Positions 1 to 7,900 of a DNA stretch of 11,638 bases are shown here, piece by piece. Source of the DNA: Myxococcota bacterium (GTDB lineage Bacteria > Myxococcota_A > Polyangia > HGW-17 > JAJRWW01); NCBI GenBank assembly GCA_024276595.1, contig JAJRWW010000541.1, positions 1 through 11,638 on the forward strand. The letters run 5' to 3'. Within the stretch, counting starts at the first letter, position 1. Every line of letters starts with the position of its first letter. The notes below the pieces were generated by a model. It made no database searches. It saw nothing but the letters and a program-made list of their open reading frames with translations, and was not told the origin of the DNA. A program made the translations under genes and the position numbers.

Positions 1-84
1 AGATAACCGCACGGGACCGGATGTCAAGGCGCCCTGGAACCAAAGGCCCGAGACAGCATGTGTTGGTGTGCCAATGGACTGCAC

Positions 85-120
85 ATGGGAGGCCCATTTC
101 CCCTCAGATTCCAGGGAAAT
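85..120. repeat. Two overlapping inverted repeats just upstream of the promoter
   Basis: ATGGG (85-89) and CCCAT (93-97) are perfect inverted arms around AGG. ATTTCCC (96-102) and GGGAAAT (114-120) are perfect 7-base arms around an 11-base loop. The two share bases 96-97. The second ends four bases before the -35 candidate at 125, a position suited to a regulator binding site. No T-run follows, so it is not a typical intrinsic terminator. The repeats are seen directly; the regulatory role is inference. Confidence 0.4.
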
Positions 121-124
121 AGCC

Positions 125-154
125 TTGACGCTGTCGGCGTTGGGGTGCTAGCAT
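125..154 (+). promoter_or_regulatory. Candidate sigma70-type promoter for the chemosensory operon
   Basis: TTGACG at 125-130 matches five of six bases of the -35 consensus. TAGCAT at 149-154 matches four of six of the -10 consensus. The spacer is 18 bases. Transcription would begin near 161 and give a leader of about 100 bases before the first ATG at 260. The downstream genes are packed with overlaps or gaps of about 20-30 bases, so this is the only obvious place for the promoter of the five-gene operon. Confidence 0.5.
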
Positions 155-259
155 CACCTACGTCGCAGGTCTCGCCGTGTCTGTAGCCGCTCACAACATA
201 TCCTTGGGCGTGCAGTCGGCGTGCCTTGCCGCAGTTGAGTCTCGACCTGGAGCGCGTGC

Positions 260-1669
260 ATGGCCGGTGAAAAGATTCTCGTCATCGACGACAGCCCCAC
301 AATCCTGAAGGTCGTCCAGCTTGTGCTCACCAAGGCGGGGTTTCAGGTGCAGACCGCCGCCGACGGCGAGGCTGGCGTGGCAGCAGCTCGAGAGGCTCGG
401 CCAGACCTGATCTTGCTCGACTTCGTGATGCCCAAGATGAACGGCTACCAGGTGTGCCGCGCCCTGGCAGACGACGACGACCTGCGGGACATCCCCGTGG
501 TTCTCATGAGCGCCAAGGGCGACCAGGTGGGGGAGCGCTTCGTCAAGGTGATGGGCATCGTGGACTACATCACAAAGCCCTTCTCTCCCGAGGCCATCAC
601 CGCCGTGGTGAGCCACACCGTGGACAAGTACTCCGAGGCAGAGCTCGTGGACGAGGGGGCCATCGTGGACGAGCAGGACGCCTCCGGGGCCGAGCTCGCC
701 GACGCGGCCGATGCCGCCCAGGACGCCCGTCGAGGCGCCCTGGAAGGGCTGCGGGAGGGCGTGGCCCGGGCGGTGGCCGCGGGCATTATCGCCCACTCGG
801 CCTTCGTGGACAAGGACCTCGACAGCACCCAGCTCGTGGATGCGGCCAGGGAGGCCCTGGGGAACAATCGACTGGAGGCTCTCCTGGGGGAGATCCGCGT
901 TGCCGCTCCAGAGCTGGCTGACGAGGGCTCGGCCGTGCTCACCGGCGACCTGAGCGTGGTGCCCCTGGCGGACATCTTGACATTGCTTCAGTCGCAGCAG
1001 CAGACCGGCGTGCTCACGGTCACCCGGGGGGGCGCCAAGGTCGAGCTGTACTTCCGCGACGGCCGCGTGAACCTGGCGATGGCCGTTGGAGTACCAGACG
1101 AGTTCAAGCTGGGGCGCTTCCTCGTGGACGTCTCCGGCATGGACGTGCAGGACCTGGATCACGCCCTGGCCGAGTGGGAGCGCAACCCCTCGGGTCTCAT
1201 CGGCACCAACCTGGTGAAGCAGGGCGCCGTAACGCAGGAGGAGCTCCACGGAGCCCTTGCCCGCCAGACCGCGGAGCTCATCTACGAGCTCTTGCGCTGG
1301 AGCTTCGGGCGCTTCACCCTGCGCAGCACCGAGCAGGAGGCTCCCACGGCAGCCGAGGCGTCTCTCGGCCTGACCGTGGATGGCATCCTCATGGAGGGCT
1401 TCCGCCGGGTGGACGAGTGGCACCTCATCGAGCGCGAGGTGGACACCTTCGACCTGGTGTTTCTCCGCAACGACGACGCCATTGCGGCCATCGGCCGGGG
1501 GCGCCTCACCCGGGAGGAGCTGTCGGTGCTGGAGCTGGTGAATGGAAAAAACAGCGTCAAGGACATCATCAGACACAGCCGCATGAGCTCCTTTGACGTG
1601 AGCAAGATGTTATACAGGCTGCTTTCGATCAAGCTCATCCGCAAGCGCGTGGCGCCTGTGGCCGTTTGA
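260..1669 (+). CDS. Response regulator with REC and C-terminal PATAN (DUF4388) domains
   Basis: A 469-residue cytoplasmic response regulator, probably an output protein of the chemosensory pathway. Residues 4-120 form a complete receiver domain: acidic pair D10-D11, phosphoacceptor D54 in LLDFVMP, S84 and K106 in ITKPF. A charged, Ala-rich helical linker follows (about 121-220). From about residue 226 (LTGDLSVVPLADILTLLQ) to about 395 lies a PATAN/DUF4388 domain with the typical GVLTV and YFRDGRV segments. The last 70 residues look like a small winged-helix-type tail. PATAN-containing regulators (PatA, PixG) are known from cyanobacteria, where PixG is the first gene of the phototaxis operon; there the receiver is C-terminal, the reverse of this order. 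ATG 260 has GGAG seven bases upstream. The domains are clear; the output target is not. Confidence 0.9.
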   Translation: MAGEKILVIDDSPTILKVVQLVLTKAGFQVQTAADGEAGVAAAREARPDLILLDFVMPKMNGYQVCRALADDDDLRDIPVVLMSAKGDQVGERFVKVMGIVDYITKPFSPEAITAVVSHTVDKYSEAELVDEGAIVDEQDASGAELADAADAAQDARRGALEGLREGVARAVAAGIIAHSAFVDKDLDSTQLVDAAREALGNNRLEALLGEIRVAAPELADEGSAVLTGDLSVVPLADILTLLQSQQQTGVLTVTRGGAKVELYFRDGRVNLAMAVGVPDEFKLGRFLVDVSGMDVQDLDHALAEWERNPSGLIGTNLVKQGAVTQEELHGALARQTAELIYELLRWSFGRFTLRSTEQEAPTAAEASLGLTVDGILMEGFRRVDEWHLIEREVDTFDLVFLRNDDAIAAIGRGRLTREELSVLELVNGKNSVKDIIRHSRMSSFDVSKMLYRLLSIKLIRKRVAPVAV

Positions 1670-1687
1670 CGAAGCACTTTCAAGTCC

Positions 1688-1691
1688 GAGG
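1688..1691 (+). promoter_or_regulatory. Ribosome binding site that fixes the GTG start at 1699
   Basis: GAGG at 1688-1691 sits seven bases before GTG 1699. The alternative TTG at 1666 overlaps the stop codon of the previous gene and would add eleven residues (TKHFQVRGRN-type sequence) that precede the first beta strand of the receiver fold and match no family feature. Confidence 0.55.
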
Positions 1692-1698
1692 TCGAAAC

Positions 1699-2070
1699 GT
1701 GGCAAAAATATTAATCGCAGAAGACTCACCCACCGCCGTGGAGCTGATCAAGCGAACCCTCAACCCCCTGGGGCACCAGATCGTCATCGCCAACGATGGC
1801 GAGAACGCCGAGCGCCTGATTCTGGACGAGAAGCCAGACCTGATCATCCTGGACATCATCATGCCGAGGATGAACGGGTTTCAGCTCTGTCGATCCCTGC
1901 GCTCCAACCCCGGCTTCAAGGACCTGCCGATCATCATGATCACCTCCATGGACCGGGAGAGCGACCGCTACTGGGGGCTCAAGCAGGGCGCCTCTGAGTA
2001 CCTGGTCAAGCCGGTGGATCCAAACTTGCTGCTGGAGCGGGTGAAGGCCTACCTCCCCACTGCGGCCTAG
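1699..2070 (+). CDS. Single-domain CheY-like response regulator, PilH type
   Basis: A 123-residue stand-alone receiver domain from GTG 1699. Counted from that start, E8-D9 are the metal-binding acidic residues, D52 (LDIIMPRMNG) is the phosphoacceptor, T82 is the switch threonine and K104 (LVKPV) is the invariant lysine, so it should accept phosphate from the CheA encoded downstream. The stretch DRYWGLKQGASEYLVKPV, with its tryptophan before the GA turn, is typical of PilH/PixH receivers of type IV pilus chemosensory systems. It has no output domain, so it acts by protein contact or as a phosphate sink. It follows the REC-PATAN gene after 29 bases and precedes cheW by 22 bases. It terminates with TAG, so amber codons do end translation in this operon. 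Confidence 0.88.
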   Translation: MAKILIAEDSPTAVELIKRTLNPLGHQIVIANDGENAERLILDEKPDLIILDIIMPRMNGFQLCRSLRSNPGFKDLPIIMITSMDRESDRYWGLKQGASEYLVKPVDPNLLLERVKAYLPTAA

Positions 2071-2092
2071 CCGGCGCCAGGTCACGAATGTC

Positions 2093-2560
2093 ATGGAGCT
2101 GGACGTCATTGTATTCGAGGGCGGCGACCGTCGCTTCGCCATCGAGCTGAGCTACGTCCAGGAGGTCTTCTCGCTGGGGTACGTAACACCCGTCCCACTT
2201 GCCCCACCCCCCATACGAGGCGCCACGAACCTGCGGGGCAGGATGCTCCCGGTCATCTCCATCCATCCCCTGTTCGGGCTGCCAGACCCCACCACCGTGC
2301 TACTGGGCGCGACCGCGCTGCTGGTGCACTCCGGCCAGACCAGCGCGGCCATCCCCGTGGAGCGAGTCATCGACGTGCTCTCCGTTGACAAAGGTCGCTA
2401 CGAGGAGGGTGGGCAGGGCACTGGCCCGCTCGTCCCGGGCTCCTTCCGCGGGGCGGCGGGCTCCACACCTTTGCTGGACATGGACGCTGTCCTGCGCTCG
2501 GTGGAGCGGGCCTGCGGCCGCGCCAACGAGTCCATTCGCCAACGCTCGGAGGTCCACTGA
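2093..2560 (+). CDS. CheW-family chemotaxis adaptor (PilI/PixI position)
   Basis: A 155-residue CheW-like scaffold expected to couple the chemoreceptor to the CheA kinase in the cytoplasmic array. The N-terminal strand VIVFEGGDRRFAIEL and the signature RGATNLRGRMLPVISI (residues 42-57) are standard CheW features; the family usually reads I-x-G-x-x-N-L-R-G-x-I-L-P-V. A Gly-rich segment near 105-120 and a charged tail after about 142 are less conserved. The ATG at 2093 is weakly served by AGG at 2079-2081; an ATG at 2088 is out of frame. The stop overlaps the next start as ATGA (2558-2562), so the two genes are probably translationally coupled. CheW folds are divergent, but the signature and position make the call firm. 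Confidence 0.87.
   Translation: MELDVIVFEGGDRRFAIELSYVQEVFSLGYVTPVPLAPPPIRGATNLRGRMLPVISIHPLFGLPDPTTVLLGATALLVHSGQTSAAIPVERVIDVLSVDKGRYEEGGQGTGPLVPGSFRGAAGSTPLLDMDAVLRSVERACGRANESIRQRSEVH
2548..2552 (+). promoter_or_regulatory. Strong Shine-Dalgarno of the chemoreceptor gene
   Basis: A perfect GGAGG lies seven bases before ATG 2560, inside the end of cheW. It is the best ribosome binding site in the window and shows that translation of the interrupted receptor gene is still well provided for. Confidence 0.6.
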
Positions 2561-3477
2561 TGGAGACCAAGCCCTCTGCTCGGGAGAAAGCCGGCCGCCT
2601 CGACGCCCGCCTGGGCAGGGGCCTTCGCTCCCTCTCTTTCAAGGTGCTCTTCGGCACGGCCGTGATCCTGCTCCTGCCGGCCCTTCTCATCGCCGGAGTG
2701 CTCTCCGTTGGCTGGAACCAGCTAACCGACATCAAGGTCCACCACGACCGTTCCATCCGCCCGGTGCAAAAGTACGTGGAGCGGGCAAAGACCAACATCA
2801 ACAAGACGCAGGCTGACATCCGCCGCGCTCTGAAGAAAGCACGCGACGTACAAGAGATCGCCACCATCAGCATGAGGCAGAAGGAGGCGTCCGCCCTGGC
2901 CATCCAGATCGCCTCCATCGTCAAGGCGGCCCCGCCAGAGCAACGGGAGAAGCCCACTCTGATCCCGGAGATTCGGAGGCTGCTCACCGTCAAGCACTTC
3001 GGCTCCGAGTCCGAGACGCTCATCGTCATCCACAAAAAGCCAGTGTATGACGCCCAGCACCACATGCTGCGACCCTGGCAACACATCATCGGGATGTACT
3101 GGGACGCGGAGCAGGTTGGAAAGCCCCTGAGCCACGCCCACAAGAACTACGACAAGCTCATCGTGGACCGGGGCTGGGAGCAGAAGCTCCTGAGTGCCGT
3201 GAAGCGCCCGGGCTTTGTAACGGCCACCCTGTTCATCTACAAGATCTACTCGCGCTCACCCGTGGCCAAGCCCGGCACAAGCGCCCCCACGGGCGGCCCT
3301 GCCAAGGGGTCCAACGCCTCCCCCCGGGCCAGCCGCGAGAACAACGATCTGTACCTGATGGCCCACATCCCGGGCACCAACTGGTCCCTGGCCGCCCGCA
3401 CGACCCTCACGGGGCCGGTGCAGAAGCTCATCGACAACGTCGTCACCGAGTTCAACAAGGTAAAGGTCAGCCTGTAG
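2560..3477 (+). CDS. Methyl-accepting chemotaxis protein, N-terminal part ending at an in-frame TAG
   Basis: The first 305 residues of a transmembrane chemoreceptor (PilJ/PixJ position). After a basic N-terminus, residues about 29-51 (VLFGTAVILLLPALLIAGVL) form membrane helix 1. About 285 extracytoplasmic residues follow: an amphipathic helical part, then a mixed region (FGSESETLIVIHKKPVYD, then WQHIIGMYWDAEQVGKPLS) and a closing GTNWSLAARTTLTGP motif, which together resemble Cache-type ligand sensors. A Pro/Gly/Ser-rich insert sits near 232-250. Translation stops at TAG 3475-3477, before the second membrane helix. The same frame stays open beyond the TAG and encodes the missing second helix, HAMP and signalling domains, so this is half of one gene. 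As a stand-alone product it would be a membrane-anchored sensor unable to signal. The Cache assignment is inference. Confidence 0.75.
   Translation: METKPSAREKAGRLDARLGRGLRSLSFKVLFGTAVILLLPALLIAGVLSVGWNQLTDIKVHHDRSIRPVQKYVERAKTNINKTQADIRRALKKARDVQEIATISMRQKEASALAIQIASIVKAAPPEQREKPTLIPEIRRLLTVKHFGSESETLIVIHKKPVYDAQHHMLRPWQHIIGMYWDAEQVGKPLSHAHKNYDKLIVDRGWEQKLLSAVKRPGFVTATLFIYKIYSRSPVAKPGTSAPTGGPAKGSNASPRASRENNDLYLMAHIPGTNWSLAARTTLTGPVQKLIDNVVTEFNKVKVSL
3475..3477 (+). other. In-frame amber codon interrupting the chemoreceptor gene
   Basis: The TAG is in the same frame as both receptor halves: 2560, 3475 and 3574 all fall in frame 1, and no other stop lies between 2560 and 4987. The flanking peptide, NKVKVSL before and KVTPSLDKL after, reads as one continuous helix leading to membrane helix 2. 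A single C-to-T change from CAG (Gln) would create it; AAG or GAG to TAG is also possible. No obvious downstream stem-loop is visible. Confidence 0.85.
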
Positions 3478-3573
3478 AAGGTCACGCCCTCCCTTGACAA
3501 GCTCACCCAGGCGTCTCACGCGGTTGCGGCGGACCTGGACAAGGGGGTCGAGCGCTTCCGCAGCGTCATCGCC

Positions 3574-4989
3574 ATGGCGCTCGTGGTGGGCCTGGTGCTC
3601 ATCGCCCTGCTCGTTTCGGTGGTCATGCTGTTCATGCGAAAGGCCTTCCTGCGCCCGGTACGCCACCTGACCGACACGGCCATCCGCATCAGAGACGGTG
3701 CCTACGACGCTCGCTGCCACGTGAACACCCGTGATGAGCTGCAGCTCCTGGGCAACGCCATCAACGAGATGCTCAACCGGATCGTCGGCCTCATTCAGAG
3801 CGAGGAGGACAAGCGACGTATCCAGCACGGAATCTTCCGCCTGCTGGAGATTGTCTCCTCGGCGTCAGACGGCGATCTCACAGCCCGCGGAGAGGTCTCT
3901 CCAGACGAGCTGGGCTCGGTCACCGACGCCTTCAACCACATGCTCGAGTCCATAGGTGGCCTGGTGGTCCAGACCCGTCGGGCGGCCCTGGACGTGAACC
4001 GCTCAGCCGAGGCCATCCTGGACGCCGCCCGCAAGATGGCCGAGGACGCCGCAGCGCAGGCGCACGCCCTGGACGTGGTCTCCAAGAAGATCAAGGCCCT
4101 GGGCGACCGAAGCCTGGAGATCAACCAGATCGTGGAGCTCATCGACGAGATCGCATCCCAGACCAACATGCTCGCCCTGAACGCTGCCATCGAGGCGTCC
4201 AGGGCCGGCGAGCAGGGCAAGGGCTTCGCCGTCGTGGCCGACGAGGTCCGCAAGCTGGCCGAGCGCTCCTCCAGCGCCACCAAGGACATCGGGGCCTTCA
4301 TCGAGATGATCCAGGACGCCACCAACGACACGGTCGAGGCCATGGAGCGGATCCGCAAGGTCACCCACCAAACCGCCGACGGAGCCCAGCTCACCACCAA
4401 CTCGGCAGAGGAGATGGTGAGCGCATCGGCCGCCCTGGACGAGGCCATCGCCCGCTTCAAGGTTCAATCGGCCGACACGGCCAACATGAGCCGCACCCTG
4501 GAGCACAGACAGATGGAGCTGGAGCGGGCCGTGGAGGCGCTGGCCGACGCCCTGCACGAGGCCGAGCTGGCCGGGGTTGCTCCCTCTGAGACTGTGCTCA
4601 GCACAATCGCAGAGGTGGAGACATCCTTCTCCGAGCGCCTCCGGCAGCTCATCGGTCACCAGCCCCTGGCTCTTCAGACCGCCGCCTCTGGTGAGCGCGC
4701 GGACCAGCACCCCTGGCGTGACTCGGACTCGCTCATCCTCAGACCCCCCACCCAGTCGGGCATCCTCCCCAAGACCGCGGGCGAGAGCGGCACCTGGGAG
4801 CGGATCGTAGAGCCCAGCATCCAGGCCATGGATGATCAAGGCGATGGGCTAGACAGCGGCCACAAGACCGAGCCCGGCAGCCACGTCGACCCCGGCGGAG
4901 AGGCTGCCGCCGCCGAGCCCGAGAGCAAGGGCGCCGAGCCCGAGCCCGCCTCTTCCCACGAGCCCACGCCGCCAGGGCGGTCCCATTGA
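3574..4989 (+). CDS. Methyl-accepting chemotaxis protein, C-terminal part: TM2, HAMP domains, signalling domain, long tail
   Basis: The cytoplasmic half of the interrupted receptor, numbered as if read through from 2560 (809 residues). Membrane helix 2 is at 339-361. A HAMP domain follows (about 362-413, with LRPVRHLTD), then a second HAMP-like segment around DGDLTARGEVSPDELGSV (about 437-475). The signalling coiled coil turns at a highly conserved tip (about 530-571, SQTNMLALNAAIEASRAGEQ, then GFAVVADEVRKLAERS), which binds CheW and CheA. A Glu pair at 617-618 (SAEEMVSAS) loosely fits a methylation site. About 165 extra residues follow, ending in an acidic Pro/Glu/Ser-rich tail with no C-terminal CheR-docking pentapeptide. 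ATG 3574 is the first in-frame ATG after the TAG but lies at the edge of membrane helix 2 and has no Shine-Dalgarno sequence, so independent initiation is doubtful. Confidence 0.8.
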   Translation: MALVVGLVLIALLVSVVMLFMRKAFLRPVRHLTDTAIRIRDGAYDARCHVNTRDELQLLGNAINEMLNRIVGLIQSEEDKRRIQHGIFRLLEIVSSASDGDLTARGEVSPDELGSVTDAFNHMLESIGGLVVQTRRAALDVNRSAEAILDAARKMAEDAAAQAHALDVVSKKIKALGDRSLEINQIVELIDEIASQTNMLALNAAIEASRAGEQGKGFAVVADEVRKLAERSSSATKDIGAFIEMIQDATNDTVEAMERIRKVTHQTADGAQLTTNSAEEMVSASAALDEAIARFKVQSADTANMSRTLEHRQMELERAVEALADALHEAELAGVAPSETVLSTIAEVETSFSERLRQLIGHQPLALQTAASGERADQHPWRDSDSLILRPPTQSGILPKTAGESGTWERIVEPSIQAMDDQGDGLDSGHKTEPGSHVDPGGEAAAAEPESKGAEPEPASSHEPTPPGRSH

Positions 4990-4994
4990 GCACC

Positions 4995-7900
4995 ATGCAG
5001 CTCGACGCGGAGCTCCTCGCCATCTTCCTCGGGGAGATCGCCGGCTACCAGGAGATACTGGAGCGTCCGGATGCGGACCTCGAGGAGCAGGCCGCCGCGG
5101 CCCACGGCCTGAAGGGGGCCGCCGGCATGGTCGGCTTCTCCGAGCTCGGGGACCTCGCAAAAGCCCTGGAGCAGTCCCTGCGAGAGGGAGACACAGGTCC
5201 AAGGGATGAGCACCTGCCGCGGATCCGCGAGCTCATCGCAGACATCGCCGCCGGAGGCGTCGCCGGCGAAGGCGACGTACAGGAGCCCACCTCCGACGTC
5301 CACGAGGCAGAGGAAGACCAGAGCGCCTTCGACCCGGAGACGGCGGCCCTGCTCCAGGGGTTTTTCATGGAGGAGGCAGCCGACCACCTGGCCTCCATGG
5401 AGGCCGAGCTGGATCGGCTGGGCGAAGATCCTGGGGATGCGGAGGCCATCGACGTCCTCTTCCGGGCCTCCCACACCCTCAAGGGGGCGGCCGCCACGGT
5501 CGATCTCCACCATGTCGCCGAAGCGGCCCACCTGCTGGAGGACCGCTTCGAGGGGATCCGCGCCGCAGGCGGCAAGATCTCACCTGGCGAGATGGATCGT
5601 CTCGCTCACTGCGTCGATCTACTGCGCTCCATCGTCTCCGCGGAGCCGGAGCAGGTGCCGGACCTCCACGCCAAGCTGCAGCGCGAGGTGGATATGCCCC
5701 TGGACCTGGCAGACCCTGCCTCTCCGGACTCCCCTGCCCCTGCCCCCGAGGACGACCCGCTCGGAGAGGGGATGGGGTGGGATGAGGAGACGGCGGCCAT
5801 CATCCTGGAGACCTTCCGGGACGAGGCCAGCGAGCTGCTGGACGACCTGGACCCGTTGCTGCAAGAGCTGGCCGGCGGATCCCGCAGAGAGCTGGATCGT
5901 CTCTTCCGCCTGGCGCACACCCTCAAGGGCTCCGCAGGCGCGGTTGGCATGACCCGCATGGCGCAGGCCGCACATGCCCTGGAGGACACCCTGGAGCTGC
6001 TGAGAAGGGACAAGGGGGACGCGCCCCCTCCGGATCTGACCGATGTGCTGACCGCGCTCAGGCGCCTGTCCACCCTGGAGAGCTCATCCCCTGAGGCGGC
6101 CGAGCTCCTGCGCGAGGTAAAGGAGCAGCTCCGGGTGGCCACCGGGGCGGGGGCCGCCGGGGCGGATGCCACCACACGCCTCCCAACCCTCTCCCTCCTC
6201 CCAGCCACCCATCCCCGGGCGACTCCGCCACAGGAGAGCCCCCTCCAGGACACCTCGGAGCCGGCGGTCACGCTGGAGCGCCGGGACCGGCCCGACCGGC
6301 GGCTCGGGAGCCGCCGGGAGGAGGAGGGCCGGATGATCCGGGTCAACGCCGAGCGGCTGGACGAGCTCCTTCGCTCGGTGGGGGAGATAGTCTTCCGGCG
6401 AACCCTCATCGAGCGGCGCTCGGAGGAGCTCACGGGGCTGGTGCGGGACCTCAACGCCTCCCACCTCTCCCTCCGCGCCGCCGTGGTGGCCCTCCGAGAC
6501 CTCCGCGGGGCCGAGCGCCACGTGCAGCGCTTCTCGGAGCTGGAGATCGAGTTCGCCGACGTGCTCTCCAACTTCGAGCGGGCAGAGGCAGGGCTCAAGG
6601 AGGAGACCGAGGGCCTGCGCAAGGACGCGCGCTATCTCCAGGCGGGCCTCACCGAGATCCGTCTGCTCTCGGTGCGATACCTCTTCGCCCGCCTGCGCCG
6701 GTCCGTGCGTGAGATCGCCCGGCTGGAGGCAAAGCAGGTGACCCTCGTGGTTCAGGGCGAGGACACAGAGATCGACAAGGTGGTCGCGGAGAAGATCGCC
6801 GACCCAATGATCCAGATCATCCGCAACGCCGTTACTCACGGCATCGAGCCCCCGGAGGAGCGGCTGGCCCTCGGCAAGCCCGTCGCGGGGACCATCGCCA
6901 TTACCGCCACCCAGGAGAACAACTTCGTCACCCTGGAGGTCTCCGACGACGGCCGCGGCATCGACCTCGCCTCCATCAGGGCTGCCCTGATCGATAGAAA
7001 CCTCATGTCCCCGGAGGAGGCCCGCCACGCCCCCGACGAGGAGGTAACGGCGGCGATCTTCCTGCCAGGGCTCTCCACCCGCCAGGAGACCACCTCCGTC
7101 GCCGGGCGGGGCGTGGGCCTGGACGTGGTGCACGACACCATCTCCAAGCTCAGCGGCGAGGTGACCGTCTGGAGCGAGCGGAGCCGGGGCACAAGGTTCA
7201 CCATTCGCATGCCCCTCTCCACGGCGGTGACGAACGCGCTGCTTTTCAAGACCGGGGGAGAGGTCTTTTGCATCCCCATCCGATGGGTGGTGGAGACCCG
7301 CTCTGTGGGGGCGGGCGACGTGACCACACACCGGGGGCGCGAGGCGGTCCTGCACCGCGACAAGACCATCCCGCTGCTGCGCCTGGCCGACCTCCTGGGC
7401 TCCGAGTCACGGGTCACCGACAGGCGCCTTCCCACGATAATCCTGCGGCACTTGGACTTCGAGTTTGCCCTCATGGTGGACAAGCTCATCGGACCCAGGG
7501 AGATCGTGCTTCGAGAGCTGGGCCCCCTGCTGGAGCCGCTGGACATCTACGCCGCCGCCACCATCTCTGGCTCCGGCAAGGTTCAGCTCGTTTTGGATGT
7601 GCCCACCCTGCACATGTGGGCCAGCGCCTGGCGCACCCTCAAGCGGCCCACCCCACGCCACGCCCTGCCCGGCTCCCCCAGCCAGCGAATCCTGGTTTGC
7701 GACGACTCTCGCTCCATCCGAGAGGTGGTGTCACGCATCCTGCTCGCAGAGGGCTACACCGTGGAGCTGGCCCACGACGGCTGGGACGCCTGGGAGCGCA
7801 TGTGCGGCCTGCCGGTGAACCTGCTGCTCACGGACCTGGAGATGCCCCGCATGGACGGCTACACCCTCATCGAGAAGGTGCGCAAGGAGAAGGAGTTCCG

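Larger units (their letters stand above)
1..259. other. Non-coding leader upstream of the chemosensory operon
   Basis: No convincing gene is visible here. All three plus-strand frames close early (frame 1 has TAA at bases 4-6), and the peptides of the two short open stretches resemble nothing I know. The composition is less G+C-rich than the genes that follow. The stretch holds two inverted repeats and a promoter candidate, annotated separately, and ends with the ribosome binding site GGAG at 249-252, seven bases before the first ATG. Only a short fragment of an upstream gene's end could be hidden at the left edge. Confidence 0.6.

Noticed and set aside
96..120. Intrinsic terminator of an upstream gene
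   Set aside because: The stem is only 7 bases with an 11-base loop, is not G+C-rich, and is not followed by a T-run.
216..232. Possible sigma54 promoter (GG at 218-219, GC at 228-229)
   Set aside because: The spacing between GG and GC is 8 bases where 10 is required, and the surrounding bases do not fit the consensus.
191..1576. 461-codon open frame on the minus strand opposite the first regulator gene
   Set aside because: It overlaps a gene with a full receiver signature and PATAN domain on the plus strand; its product has no recognisable domain and skewed His/Gly/Leu composition typical of the antisense frame of G+C-rich genes.
3475..3477. Programmed frameshift as the explanation of the receptor break
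   Set aside because: Upstream and downstream parts are in the same frame, so no shift is needed; only the TAG itself interrupts the gene.
5606..7355. Long minus-strand frames inside cheA (5606-6622 and 6084-7355)
   Set aside because: Both are antisense to clearly conserved Hpt, dimerization and ATPase domains. One product is a Ser/Arg-rich low-complexity string, the other His/Gly/Leu-rich; both are signatures of shadow frames.
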